Below, piece after piece: positions 12,892-25,938 of a DNA stretch of 64,000 nt. Made by a program: the position numbers and the translations under genes. The notes under the pieces are model-generated. The model was not told the origin of the DNA and searched no databases. It was given only the letters and a program-made list of their open reading frames with translations. Origin of the DNA: Oscheius sp. JU75 (taxonomy: Eukaryota; Nematoda; Chromadorea; Rhabditida; Rhabditidae); assembly GCA_037178855.1 (NCBI GenBank), contig JASJZC010000006.1, forward strand, positions 992,001 to 1,056,000, in the 5' to 3' direction. Numbering within the stretch: the stretch's first letter is position 1; the number at the start of each line of letters is the position of its first letter.

Positions 12892-13589
12892 CGAAAGCTT
12901 TCCAGCACTCTCGTTGAACTTGTCCTGCTTATAGCCATTGAATTACGACATGACGCGGGGATATTTCCTGGAGACATGATATTCCTGCTTATAGTCTAGG
13001 CCCTGGAAGGGATCCAAGTGTCACGGCTACAGGCATGAGAAGACATCTCGGATCCCGACTTGATCGGCGAAAACAAGCGATTGCGGTAACGCATAAAAGA
13101 GTTTAGTCCAGTTTACAAGCAGAAAACGACTGTGCGTGTGAACTGTTACAATTCGAAAAGTGGAAAACAACTGCGCGACTGTCTACGTTGTGACTTTTAT
13201 TTTATGATCAAAGAAACTTCCAATAGAAATGCATAAAACCAACCTCCAGAGCTCGAAAAAAATGTATTCCTCCTATCCGGTCGGTTGAACTTGTCATGGG
13301 CCACATTTCCGCTAATGAAGGAGACATCCAGCTCGGCCGAGCTTCTGTTCACCACGGAATTGGAAAAAGTGCGTAGAAATGTCTTCCCGGCTTGCACCTT
13401 TGCAAAACTTCAGATTAGAAAGTGGGAAAAAGTAAGAAGTAAAGGGCAGGAACAGAAAATTGGCTGGGGGTACAAAGTTCGCCGCGCCCTAGCGATAAAA
13501 TGCCGATCGAATTGAAAAATTGGCCTGTTTTTGAGGAAATAGACGATTTTTCACACTTCTTATGCGAACAGTTCTAAAGGATTGGAAAA

Positions 13590-14307
13590 ATTGAAAAAGA
13601 AGCAAAGAAAGCATAGAAGATTGGCGAAGATTTTTGACTACGAAGATTGCGAAGGACGATGAGAATCGGTTCGAAGTGCCAGATGGTCTTCTCACCCGAG
13701 GAGACATGATCTGCAAAATCTTCGAAGGCGTTTATGATGATCCCGGCCATCTGTACTCTCGAGCCATTCTTACTCCGAAGAACGTCAATGTGGACAAGAC
13801 CAATCTGTACATTCTCAATCAGATGTCTGGAGCCAAGAAAATCTATCTGAGTGCCGATCGGATTGACAAGGAGAACTCCGAAGATGCCCTCTTCTACACG
13901 GATGAGTTCCTCAACTCGCTGTCTTTTGCAAGCCTGCCACCTCACCATCTGGAGCTGAAAGAGGGCTGTGTCGTCATGCTGATACACAACTTCGATGTCA
14001 AAGTTGGCCTCTGCAATGGGACAAGGCTTCAAGTGCAGAGTTCGGAGGCAACAGCGCGATACAGCGTCGCTTCATCAATGGACCACGCAAAGGAGAGCCG
14101 GTTGTCATTCCGTGGATTAATGTGAAGTCGACAAAAAGCAAGGGAATGTCCTTCACCCTCACGAGACGCTAGTATCCGCTCAAGTTGGCTTTCGCCATGA
14201 CGATCAATAAGTCGCAAGGGCAGTCGTTGGAGAAGGTCGGAGTCTTTTTGTCGGAGGATGTGTTCAGTCACGACCAGCTGTACGTGGCGATGTCGTGGGC
14301 CAAGATG
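13590..14307 (+). mobile_element. Helitron (PIF1-like) helicase remnant, right arm
   Basis: Mirror of 5413-6130 in plus orientation: open frame 13634-14125, then 14185-14310 after a frameshift and TAG. Same breaks as the left copy. Confidence 0.85.
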
Positions 14308-14320
14308 AGTACTTCCACCA

Positions 14321-14515
14321 TCAAATTATCTCCTCGACCAGCAGCAAAGTGCAGTGGAGTGGCGCCATATTTTTATCTTCACTGTCGGCGATAGCTCTAT
14401 CTTGGAGAAGAAACTTGACGATGTTAATGCGACCATTTAGGACAATAACATGCAAAGAAGTGAAGTTGTGTTCGCTCTCTTTGCCATTTTCATCGGGCCC
14501 CATAAATACCTCATC
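14321..14515 (-). pseudogene. Ankyrin fragment next to Helitron, right arm
   Basis: Mirror of 5205-5399. The flanking A/GA tract at 14525-14545 differs in length from the left arm (12 versus 6 A, one fewer GA unit). Confidence 0.7.
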
Positions 14516-14697
14516 TTTTCTTCTAAAAAAAAAAAAGAGAGAGAGAGAAAAGGTAGCGAAACAAAGAGACAGAAAGATAAAGAGACAGAGGAAAAAAAAG
14601 ACTGGAGAGTAGGAAAACATGGATAAAACAATGACGATATATACAATTATGATTTTTATTTGAAGTACAATTTAACTGTTGTTGAATACTTGTTTTT

Positions 14698-15598
14698 CTA
14701 ACTGGCTCCATATTTCCCTAGAATGTCCGCTACTTCGTTGAGACGATTTTTTCGAGCAACCTGTAGAGGAGTCTCTTTCTCCATGTCCTCAATATTAGGG
14801 TTGGCGCCAGCTTCTAGGAGATGGGTTACAATCTTAATATATCCTTTAACACTGGCAATGTGCAGTGCTGATTGAAGAAAGGAAAGACGACGGGCGTCTA
14901 CATTGGCTCCGTATTGGATGAGGGTTTTGACAACATTGACGTGGTTAGCAAGCGTAGCGATATGTAGTGAAGTTAAACCATCGTAGCGATGTGTAGTGCA
15001 GTCATTGGCTCTCGTGTTCGGATTAGCACCACGTTCAAGAAGCACGTCCACTACTTGATCGTGCCCATTTTGAGCAGCAAGGTGAAGCGGGGTGTAGAGG
15101 TCATTGTTGCGACTGTTGATAGTAGCTCCATGTTGGAGGAGAAGCTTGACCATGTTAACATGACCATCTTGGGCAGCAAGGTGAAGAGAAGTGCAGTTAT
15201 TTTCGCCCACATTGCCATTCACATCGACTCCTTTCTCAATCAGCGATTGAACCAGTTTCTCATTTCTCTGACGAACGGCAGTGTGAAGATCAGTAATGTC
15301 GGAAAGAGTGAGCTTACTCTCATCCTTTGTACCGCACTTAAAAAGTTTTCAGGAGATTGTTTTCTAAGCAGGCCTACCCTATTCACGCTTTCCATAAAAA
15401 TTTCAAAGGCCTGTTGGACTTCTTGAGATTCAGCACTGATGAATTCCTTCAGCACAGGAAGGAGATCACGGAAGTTGGTGGCTTCCTGAAAAGGGCAGCT
15501 ATCAGGCAAAACAGTTGAATGATCTTCTGGCCTATCGCTTTTAAGCAATGATACAAATAGAAACGTTTCTTTTTTTTCAAAAATAGGGTACATACCAT
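14698..15598 (-). CDS. Ankyrin-repeat gene ANK1, right arm, frame-broken
   Basis: Mirror copy of the gene at 4126-5026, with identical codons, the same ATG-before-intron start (15596-15598) and the same 8-nt frame discrepancy between the N-terminal module and the ankyrin array. Confidence 0.75.
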
Positions 15599-16018
15599 GG
15601 CTATGCTCAGCTTTTTCATGTTTATTTTGGGTAGAACAGGAGTCAGTGAGTTGACGTGGCTGATCACTCTGAAATTCTGGAGTTGCAGACTTTGTCTCTC
15701 TGTTCATTCTATCCTGTCAAAAAAAGACCCAAAACACTGAAAGCGCGAAAGGAAAAAGCGGAGAATCATTGTTGTGAGCAGGGTTGGGGAGGAAAGCTGA
15801 TAAGAAGAAATTTTACCGGCAAAAAGAGTGCTCACAAGATAGAAGAGACATTAGACTTATTGATCAGTTAGGGCAGGAGTCGTGACGATCCTCTCCGACA
15901 TGTTCGATGCTCCCACGTCAATCTTCACCCGTCGTTACCATTGCTTTCCCCAGCAATTGGACAATAACGACCGAGACAGAGCACGAGTATGCAGATTAGA
16001 TCCGAGCCAAGTTCTACG

Positions 16019-18284
16019 ATTCCATGAACAGCATTGACCTGGAAGGTCTCATGATGCTATGGTTTTTGTTGGGAATGGCGGGTAATGAAGATCAGGTCTT
16101 CCTTTCGCATCTTCTGGCTTTTGCGGATCGGTCATCGACCGACGTGAACAAATTCAAGCTGGAAGACGTTGTCCAAGAGGTTGCGAAACTGCCGACGTAC
16201 AAGAAAGACCAGGAGATGGTCGCCAGCTCCTACAACGCGTTGATTTCAAAGGTTCAATATTACAAGAAGAAGCCTCAGAGCAACGATAGACCGAAGAAGG
16301 ATGTCACCTGCTTCAAAATCGGTCACTTTGCACGAGATTGCCGGAGTCGGAGCTCCCGGAATTCTGAACGGGGTCCAGCACAATCTCGAAAATTCTACAA
16401 GAACTACGCTTCAGAAGCGAGCTCCAATGAACCCTGAAGGCATTTCGCTACACGGATGTTGAAATCAATGGTCAAACTCTACAGCTCCAGGCGGATTCCA
16501 GAGCCTGTGTTATCATCATCAGTAGGAAAAGCTGGACTCGGATGGGAGAACCGACATTGTCTTCACCACGAAGAACGCTCATTACAGCAAACGGGATACC
16601 ACTGAAGTGTCATGGAATGTTCTTCAGCCAGTTCAAGGTCCTGGGCAACCAGGGTCGGGTGGGCTGCGCCAGTGGTTATGAACAAGAAGAAGGGTACGGG
16701 ATAGCTCAGAGTTTGTACCGACTTCAGCACCGGCCTCAACAAAGCTCTAGAAGACTTCAATTTTCCGCTACCTAAGTCAGAAGACATTTTTTGCTTCACT
16801 CAACAAAGGAACGGTTTTCTCGCATCTGGATCTATCAGATGATTATCTACAAGTAGAGCTGGATGACCGCTCCAAATCACTTGCCATCATCAACACACAT
16901 AAAGGTTTCTTCCAGTACAGAAGATTGACTTTCGGAATCAAGACAGCTCCTGCGATATTCCAGTCAATCATGACGAAGATGTGCACTGGTTTAAGCGGAG
17001 TCGTGTCATATCTCGATGATCTCCTAGTCAAAGGAGATACGCAGCAAGAGCACAATTGAAATCTGCTAGCTTTGTTCGAGAGGATCGAACAGTACGGCTT
17101 CAAGCTGCAGATGAAGGAGTGTTCCCTGAACCAGAAATGGATACAGTCCCTGGGCTTCATCATCGACAAGGATGGAAGACGACCCGATCCCTCTAAGATT
17201 TCGGCGATTGTGAAGATGAAGGCGCCTACAGATGTCAACCAACTGCGTCCTTTCCTGGGACTCGTCAGCTGCTATGGATTGTTCATTCCAAACGCCAAGG
17301 CACTTCGTGGATCACTGGATGAGCTAACACACAAGGATGTCGAGCGTTCGACCAGATACTTACTCAGTTTTGTCGTCGGATCTCGTCTTGTGCCATTACG
17401 ATCCAGCTCTACCCATCATCTTCTTAGCTGACGCTTGTCAGTACAGAATTGGAGGACACAAGTTCAAGGACGGACAGGTTCATCTTTTCAGCTACGCGCT
17501 TACAGCGGCAGAACAGAACTACAGCCAGATAGAAAAGAAAGCACTGGGACTGGTTATGACTGTTCGGAAGTTCCACAAATATGTCTTCGAAAGACATTTC
17601 ACATTGCGCATCGATCATAAGCCGTTGCTCACAATCTACGGAAGCGCTAAAGGTCTGCCCACTCATCAGGCAAATCATCTGAGCCGATGAGGCACAATAC
17701 ACCTCGGGTACGACTACAAAATCGATTACGTGGAAACGAACGATTTTGCCCAAGCTGATGCTCTTTCCCGTCTTTTTGGAACGGGTGGATTCGGAGCAAG
17801 AAGATTGTGTCATTGTCAATATAGAGGCCGACGTGCAATACAGCCATTCGACAGCTTCCGCTAATAGCACGACACATCCAGATAGACACACGAAAGGACC
17901 CGATCCTGTCCAAAATTATTCGCTACGTTCAAAAAGGTAACTGGCCGCCTCGTCGCAAGAATCTGGACTCACAATTGCGTTATCTCTCAACTCTCGACAG
18001 TCGAAGCTGTCGGTTGTGAACGAGTGTCTCATGGTTGGAGGCAGAATCACGATTCCCGGAATCTATCGTTCACAAGTGCTGAAGCAACTCCACAGGAGAC
18101 ACGCTGGAACCTAAACAACTAGCACGAGGAGTCTGTTTCTGATCAGAGATCGATCAGGAGATTTTTTGTCAACGTGCGGCCAAAACCGCAAGGAAGATTC
18201 CACTTGAGCCTTGGCCGAAACCAAGTCCTGTCCATAAAAGAATTCACATAGACTATGCAGGTCCCATCGATGGAACCTACTTTT
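16019..18284 (+). mobile_element. Decayed Gypsy-type LTR retroelement, right arm
   Basis: Mirror of the left-arm element in plus orientation: gag 16024-16437, protease about 16440-16640, reverse transcriptase about 16800-17330, RNase H 17337-17690, integrase remnants to about 18280. Same internal breaks. No LTR was recognised on either side. Confidence 0.88.
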
Positions 18285-18457
18285 CAAGAAAAAGTTCAGG
18301 ATTCTGCGCTTCACTTTCATCTGGAAGATGCTCCTAAATGATAGTTTTACAGCACTCAGGGTCAGATTTACAAGAATATTCTTTGTTTCTTCTCGCATAT
18401 GATTACTCAATTTCGAAAACATGTTCTATTCTTGGAACCTGCAGGTTAAAGTGATTA

Positions 18458-19553
<1,096 letters not shown>

Positions 19554-19689
19554 GTGATCAGAGGAAAATGAAGAGAGTCTTTGCTAGAGAGGAAAGCTTG
19601 AGAGCTAGTCCCTGCCACGAACAACATTGTACACTTTTGACATTTATTTGGGAAGAATTGATAGTTTCGTACAATTTCTCGCCACAGAG

Positions 19690-19960
19690 CTAGAGAACTT
19701 TCTGATAGCAGGCCGTCTTATCCTCGAATTGCTTATAGGGAATGTATGGATCAATGTAATAACAGAAGCAGCAAGGCAACCGAGATAGAAGACAGAGGGA
19801 TTTTATTGGGAATGTACATATTAGTTTCAGCATGGAAATGTGAAAAAATGGGGATCTGATGGAGAAACAACGGTTTCCGTCTCTCTGTCTCCGGCTTACA
19901 GAGAGACAAAAAAAAACAGAGAGACAGAGACAGGTAGTCACTGATGCAAAGCGCAGATTT
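19690..19960. repeat. HPPD 3'-flank repeat
   Basis: Matches, in inverted orientation, the region 43050-43640 downstream of the better-preserved HPPD gene (for example TATGGATCAATGTAATAACA and ATCTGATGGAGAAAC, with an AGAGAC tract). This shows that the right palindrome arm and its flank came from duplication of the HPPD locus. Confidence 0.7.
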
Positions 19961-20079
19961 ATTGCATCGATTCCGTTACGAAGAAAGGGTGTTTTGTCTC
20001 TCCATCACCTGTATTTGTGTCTGAATGACAGCTACACCTGTGTAAAGAATCGTTTTGAGTAGCCGGAACTTGGATTCAT

Positions 20080-20690
20080 TCCGTCTTTGACAAAGTGTGT
20101 GTAGTGATGCAGGTTAACTGTACAGCATTCTTGGGGCTCGACCAGGTGTCAGTCGTAATAACGATGTGCGACGCTCCGTGTAGAAGCTGTTTGCTTTTCT
20201 CCTCGACGCCTTCAGCTTCTTTTTCCTGCAGTTTCACGATTTTTCGTCAAGATAGGATTTCCTAATGCACATTCAATTCGTTCACGAAGGCTTTGAACGT
20301 TTCTGGATCGACAATCTTGAGCGAGAGAAACGATCCTGCAATCATCCGTACTAGATTCGCGTTCACATCTTGCTGAAACTTCGCAGGCAACGTTTTCTTG
20401 AGATACGGCTTGATGCCCGTCTTTCCAGCTTGATCTTCATCCTGCTCTCTGGCAACCAACCGACAACGAAGCTTGGTGGGCAGCAATTTTCTCTGGAAAA
20501 AGTTTGTGGTCCGACTCTGTGCCCATAAACCAAGCCATCCGAATCAAATGTGCTGACCACTGTGTTCCGAGTCAGAACTGTATTCGCTTCGCTTTCAAGG
20601 AGGGCAGCTGCAAATTGCTGAACTTTGATGGAAAAACATCTCCCTAACCTGTCGAGGGAAAAGTCGGGGAAATTTGTAGCCATAGAGTCT
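20080..20690 (-). pseudogene. hAT-type transposase remnant
   Basis: On the minus strand, FQQDVNANLVRMIAGSFLSL followed by KIVDPETFKAFVNEL resembles the start of the hAT catalytic region. After a break, HIVITTDTWSSPKNAVQLTC matches the family's TTDxWTS block with the catalytic Asp. No full frame, DNA-binding BED finger or dimerisation domain is present. Fragment of a hAT DNA transposon or of a domesticated ZBED-like gene. Confidence 0.6.
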
Positions 20691-21803
20691 CTAACTCTAG
20701 TAGTGAAATCACTTTAGATTAATGTAGGTTTTCTGTATATACTATGAGCAATTGAGGAAGATTTGATCAATACTTCTTTCTACGTGTTGCTCTGAAGTCA
20801 TATGATTTCTGTCAACAAAATACTAATAAGCTCTCACTCTGATGCTTCCCATTTGGAGGAAACCTTATCAGCTAACTTATTGTTTACTCCAGCACATTTG
20901 TTCGCTTCTTCCATTAGCAAATGACTTCAATAGCAAATCAAGGACCTAAAACCTAAAAACTTGACTATCAACAGTTTTTCCAACTATGCTCATTATCCAA
21001 CTCTGGAAGATACGATTGAAAGAGGACCAACAGTCTTGGCTGATGCTGGGTTTACATACAGTTCAACTGTTGGTTATTTTTACATTCCCCAATGCCTCTT
21101 AGGGTACCAAGAGGACGTCGGTCTTCGTTAAAGGGATGAAGGAAGCGCCTTTTCGAAAAACATCGTCTACTGTTTCACCTACTCTCGCGCGTGGAGAATG
21201 ACCGAAAAATCTTTTCAAGCATCCTAGACTTCATCGCTGACTACAAGTAACTTTTAGTTCTAATTGGAAAAACTTCAGCAGATACATCCACGCAATTTTA
21301 ATATTATTGAAGCCGAGCGAGTATATAGAAAGAGCCGACTTTCCGTACTGCGTGATTTTGAGCTGCCTTCATGTTTCGGCTAGAGAGAACATCATGTTTT
21401 GCTTCACCAACGCTAGGCAAACGTTTGGAGAGACATTACCAAATCTTGAAGAGTTGCTGAGTCGTCTCGAAGCTGACAGGGGAGTGACGATAGCGTTGAC
21501 TAGGTCAGTAAAACATACAGTGTGATAGAGATAATCACTTGCAGAAACAACACCTTCTATTTGGATAGTAGCGATTTTCAGTTTCTCTGTTCAACGAGTA
21601 AGGGTTATCCCTACACCGAAACGGACAGAGTTTGCTGGAAGTTGGATTGGAACATCTCTTCTAAATAGGCGCGTCGCCTCCTAAACCGCATTAAAAAGCT
21701 AAGGGCTCATAAAGTCCAAAAGACTCTTAGTCTTAACAACGTGCGCTCACTTGTGTTCGCTATATCTCGACACTCGGCGGAGATGAAGGAGCAATACGAC
21801 ATA

Positions 21804-24798
21804 TTTTTTTTATTTATTGCAATTATCTAGTCTTCGACTATTGCTGATCTGATGTTCTTCCATTCCTGATTGTTTTTTGTCCACCATGAGTGTCCAGCCT
21901 CTCTTTGCACTTCATCGATCCATCGTAGGCGTTGTCTTCCAGGCTGTCTTCTGCTCTCGAGTGGGATCCACTCTGATATCGTTTTTGACCATCTCGAGGC
22001 TTCCATCTTGGTGGTTTTCTCGGCCCAGAGGAGCTTCAAACAGAGTGCTTTCTTCCTCCAGTCTATCAGCTTTGTCCTATCTCGCACTCTCTCATTTGTC
22101 CATCTGTCTAGGGTGGTGATGCCAATTATCCTTCGTTCCATCCTTCTTTGGCAGACCTCAATGTAGTTCTTCTCTGCTTCTTTCAAGGTCCAGGTCTCGG
22201 CTCCGTATAGTGCCACAGGACTGATGTATGACTCAAACAGCAACTTGCGCTTCTTCATGGAGATCAAGCGGCAGGTTAGCAGGTTCGCTATCTTGTTGAA
22301 GGCACCAAAAGCTTGTCCCATTCGTCTTCTGACCTCATCGGAATCACAGAGTGGGATCGATATTTGTGATCCCAGGAAGATGAACTTGTTTACAAAGTTG
22401 AGATGGGATCCGTTGACCGTCAGCGGCGTCTTGTTTTGAATATTGGACATTAGTACCGTCTTTTTGGTGTTAACTTCGAGACCAACCGTCCTCATCGCAG
22501 TCGTGAGCTTGTACATCATCCGTTCCATGCCTGGTCTGCTCCTGGAGAAAAGGACCATGTCGTCCGCATATCCTAGAATGGTTAGCTGTTGGCCATTGAT
22601 TCGGATGCCTTCCTCTTCCCATTCAATTTTGTTGATTGCATAGCTCAGTGTAGCATTGAAGAGCTTCGGACTGAGCACATCTCCTTGACGTACTCCTCGT
22701 TTGACATCAACAGGAACCCGGGAGCCATTGATCAGGATGAATGTAGAACCCGACTCGTAGAGGCGTCGGAGCATCTTGATCAGAGTGGAGTTGATTCCCA
22801 TCTCCGCCAGAGCGTTCCACGTCGACTGCCAGCTGATTGTATCGAAGGCTTTCTTAGAATCAATGAAGCCCAAACACAGTTTGAGGTTGTGTTCAGTGCT
22901 CTTCTCAATGATCTGTTTGACAGAGTACAGGTTATCCATCGTAGAATAGCCTTTCCGAAAGCCCGTTTGCCATTCATCTGCTTGCTCGTCTAGGCATCGT
23001 TCCATTCGTCTCATAAGTACTCGAGTGATTACTTTTGCACAGGATTGCAACAGGCAGATGGGTCTGAAGTTTGACGGATCGTCCGAATCACCTGATTTGT
23101 GGAGGAGTGTGACGATGGCCTCAGTCAATCCTTTGGGTACAGCTCCTCCGTCCATGAGGTGATTCAGGATGTTGCAGATTACTTGCCCGGCTTCATCTTT
23201 AGCGTGGAAGAGCATCGATGGTGATAGTCCGTCCGATCCAGACGCTCCAGATCTTCGGAGCTGAGTGATGGCATGTAGGACTTCGTCTGGTTCAAAACGA
23301 GGTAGATCTTCAGAGTTTCTGGAGGCAGAGGGAGGAATGAGTCCTTGAACAGCGTAGAGTCCGTCAAAGAACTCCTTGAACTTCTTTACCGTCTCTCTCT
23401 GTGAATAGGCCTTAGTATTCTTTTTTGCTGACATCATCCTCTTCTTCGTAGTCTGAGTGGCCAGAGCAGCATCTTTCAAACTTCGTCCCTGTTCTACCGC
23501 TCTTCTCAACACTTCCTCTTTCCTTGTAACCAGATCGGCTTTTACCATTCTGCGTGCCTGTTGAGTGAGAATCGCATAAGAGATTCTACCTGCAGCTGTG
23601 TCGTCGTCTCTGGCTAGCCGTCTCGAGTGAAGAATAGCCTTCGTTGTAGTAGTCATCCTTGGAGGCAGAGTGTCAGCTCTCATTGCGTCTAGTGCTGCGG
23701 CCTTCAGCTTTTTCTTCAGATCCTCGTATTGTCTCTGTACTGGAAGATTGTCTTCGGTATTCCTAATCGCGTTTGCCGTCATCATATTGTCCTTGAACTT
23801 GGAAGCAATTAAGCGAAAGTTGCTCTTCCGAGTTTTCGTTTGTTTCAGATTGTTCCTCCAGACTTGCATCCTAATCATGCGATGGTCAGAGTTGTACACG
23901 AAGTTGTTCAGAACAGAGACGTCTTTCACGGCTAGGTGTCTTCTGCCAGCGATGTAGTCAATCTGATTCCGAGTGACTCCATTCGGACTCCTCCAGGTCC
24001 AAAGTCGTTTGGCACGTTTCTCGAGAAAAGTGCTCCAAAGACGTAGATTGTGAGCTCTGCATAGTTCCACGAGTGCTTTCCCTCTGTCGTTACCGTCATG
24101 AAGCGTAGCCAATCCAACTATATCTCGATTTGATTCGTCTCGACTAACCTTTGCGTTGAAATCTCCCAGCAGGATTGGAGAGAATCCTTTAGGTGTACGG
24201 GTCAGCATGACATCGAGAGTTGCCAGAAACTCGTCGTATTCCTCGTCTGTTGATGCGGAAGTAGGTCCGTAGCCGGCTACCATGTAGATCTTCACATCTG
24301 GCAGCAACAGAGTGGCGCATCTTGCAGAATGAGGAGAGAAGACAGCTTGGCTGGCGTACTGCTCTTTGACGAGGAAGCCGACACCATGTTGAGACAGCTG
24401 TTTGTGCCCACTCCAGAAGAGAACATCCTTCGATTCCAAGAACGTGAGACTTCCTTCCCTCGAAGTCGTAGTTCATTGAGAGCGATGGCATCCCATTTGA
24501 TCGTCTTTAAAGCCTCTTGTAGCTCTACTTGCCTCGGAATGCCCAAGAGTGACCGGGCATTGTAAGTGGCACAGTCAAACGTAGCAGGCATGGTTTAGAA
24601 CCTTCAGACCGAGTAGGCGGAGAACGTCTGTATTGCCTAAGTATTCTTCAGACGGATCTCAGTCCTTTTCTCTATGGTAGAACGCCGAGCGTAGAAGAGA
24701 CAACAGCTGACTTCGGTAGCTCGTCTTTTTTCTTGCTGCGGTAGCCTTTACTTTCCAGTAGAGCAGAAAGTGAGGCAACGTTCTTCTAGGCGAATTGG
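21804..24798 (-). mobile_element. RTE-like non-LTR retrotransposon (near full length)
   Basis: A 2995-bp element on the minus strand, flanked by 11-bp target-site duplications AATACGACATA at 21793-21803 and 24799-24809. The 5' UTR is about 24592-24798. The 3' end is a short A-rich tail (reading AATAAATAAAAAAAA). Encoded order is AP-type endonuclease then reverse transcriptase, without LTRs. It inserted into the coding sequence of a GTPase-family gene, giving a clean before-and-after picture. Confidence 0.93.
21827..24591 (-). CDS. LINE endonuclease-reverse transcriptase, one frameshift
   Basis: The endonuclease starts at 24591 (MPATFDCATYNARSLLG, then ALNELRLRGKE). A one-base shift lies between about 24490 and 24440. 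From 24439 the frame is open for 870 residues: endonuclease motifs MVAGYGPTSA, LLGDFNAKV and YNSDHRMI; then RT with FIDSKKAFD, VRQGDVLSPKLF and catalytic GYADDMVLFS; then a C-terminal part ending RSAIVED. All catalytic residues look intact. Apart from the single shift it would be competent, so it is young or the shift is a sequencing slip. RTE clade is inferred from the compact EN-RT layout without gag. Confidence 0.9.
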
Positions 24799-25126
24799 AA
24801 TACGACATAATCAGGGCAAAATATGCTGAGGCAGAGAGGCTACGCAATGCACAGCTAGTATATGATGATCGGGGGGAATTGCAGCGTGAGAAGTTGTTTC
24901 TCGAGGATTTCGCGAAACTATCAGCTCAGCTTAATGGCTACCTCTCCCAGTTTGCGCCCTTTCTCTACACGAACTCTCTTCTTCTTTACAACGATGCCTG
25001 TTTCAACTTTATTGAATCGCTGATATAATTTGAGGTTTGTGTTTTTTGCGAGCTGAATTAAAAAGACAGTCCCGTAATGTACTTTTAAAGGGACAGTCTA
25101 GTTATGGGTGAATAACGCTTATTCTT

Positions 25127-25482
25127 TAAAAGGGGTCCCGCAGCGAACTTCTCTGAAAAACAATCTTTTGCATTTTTCGGTGCTTTACACACATTTTTTT
25201 GATTTCTAAATGTGCTCAAACGTTCGCCGTCTAATTTCATCCTAGAATCGTCATCTTTCGCAGGTAAATCACCAAGTAAAAAGGAGGATATTAACAAAAT
25301 GCTGTTTTGACCTTGTACGGCTATTTTCTCCATTTTCCACAGTAGTTTTCCAGTCGGGCCACTCTAGGGTGAACTTTGGTGGCGATTCGATTTACCACAT
25401 ATAGAAACAGAGAAAATGAGTGTAAAGCACCGAAAAATGCAAAGACTGTTTTTCAGGGAACTTTGTTGTGGGACCCGTTTCT
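25127..25482. repeat. Inverted-repeat element (GGGTCCCGC family)
   Basis: Left end 25127-25200 (GGGGTCCCGCAGCGAACTTC, then a CATTTTTCGGTGCTTTACAC segment) is the approximate reverse complement of 25400-25482. The total is about 355 bp with ends of about 75 bp. The same end sequence recurs singly at 57842-57890 and 58530-58640. It looks like a non-autonomous DNA transposon or MITE. Target duplications were not resolved. Confidence 0.65.
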
Positions 25483-25587
25483 CGCTTTCTCTCCGTCTCA
25501 TCTGTCTCCCTGTCTCCCTCCATTCATCCCCTGAAAACGAACCTTCTTAGATACTTTTGTTTCATTCTATCCTTTGAGATCGTCATC

Positions 25588-25805
25588 TATTCGCTATGGT
25601 AGAAGTTCAGCAGCGGTGGTGGCTCGATGTTGCGGGCTCGTAGTTCGGTGATTTCTCCCAGCAGCCACGCGACTCTTCGCTCGAGATCCTTCTCCAGATT
25701 TGTCTTCTGGACCAGCTTCAGCGTGCACTTGACCATTTCGTTCAGGCTGTCCAGAGCTGTCCGAATTTCCTCCGTCGGCTCAAGATTCTTGTTCGTCGTC
25801 TTTCT
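25588..25805 (-). CDS. Possible coiled-coil exon, unknown
   Basis: A minus-strand frame follows an acceptor-like ATTAG and reads LEPTEEIRTALDSLNEMVKC, then DLERRVAWLLGEITELRARN, ending at a stop at 25588-25590. Heptad-like hydrophobic spacing and charged residues suggest a coiled coil. No family recognised and no partner exon found, so a chance frame is possible. Confidence 0.3.
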
Positions 25806-25938
25806 AATTTTTCTGGCTGCTTTTGCGTTATTTCGAGCAGTCTATAGCTGTCTGGAAAGAATCAGAAACAAGAGGGCGACGAACGAAAAATCTTTTGGAG
25901 CTATTATTTTCGCAGTCGTCTTTCTAATTTTTCTGGCT
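25795..25938. repeat. 24-bp direct repeat beside the old LINE
   Basis: GTCGTCTTTCTAATTTTTCT followed by GGCT occurs near 25797-25820 and again near 25915-25938, about 119 bp apart, at the 3' edge of the old LINE. It could be a tandem duplication made during insertion or 3' processing. One copy overlaps the acceptor side of the possible exon at 25588-25805. Confidence 0.55.

Larger units (their letters stand above)
20955..25028 (+). pseudogene. GTPase-family gene split by a LINE
   Basis: Pieces follow one order of a metazoan P-loop GTPase family (AIG1-like G domain with coiled C-terminus). NYAHYPTLEDTIERG (near 20980) equals NYLKYESLDKALTAE of the second copy. Then come HAILILLKPSEY, ENIMFCFTNARQTFGETLPN (21390), a 40-bp intron near 21503-21543, NNTFYLDSSDFQFLCSTSKG and RLLNRIKKLRAHKVQKTLSL (21690). 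At 21803 the frame is cut by the LINE and resumes at 24810 (IRAKYAEAERLRNAQLVYDD), ending FNFIESLI with a stop at 25026. It also has a TAG at 21666 and lacks the G1 P-loop, so it was probably already damaged. Confidence 0.75.
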
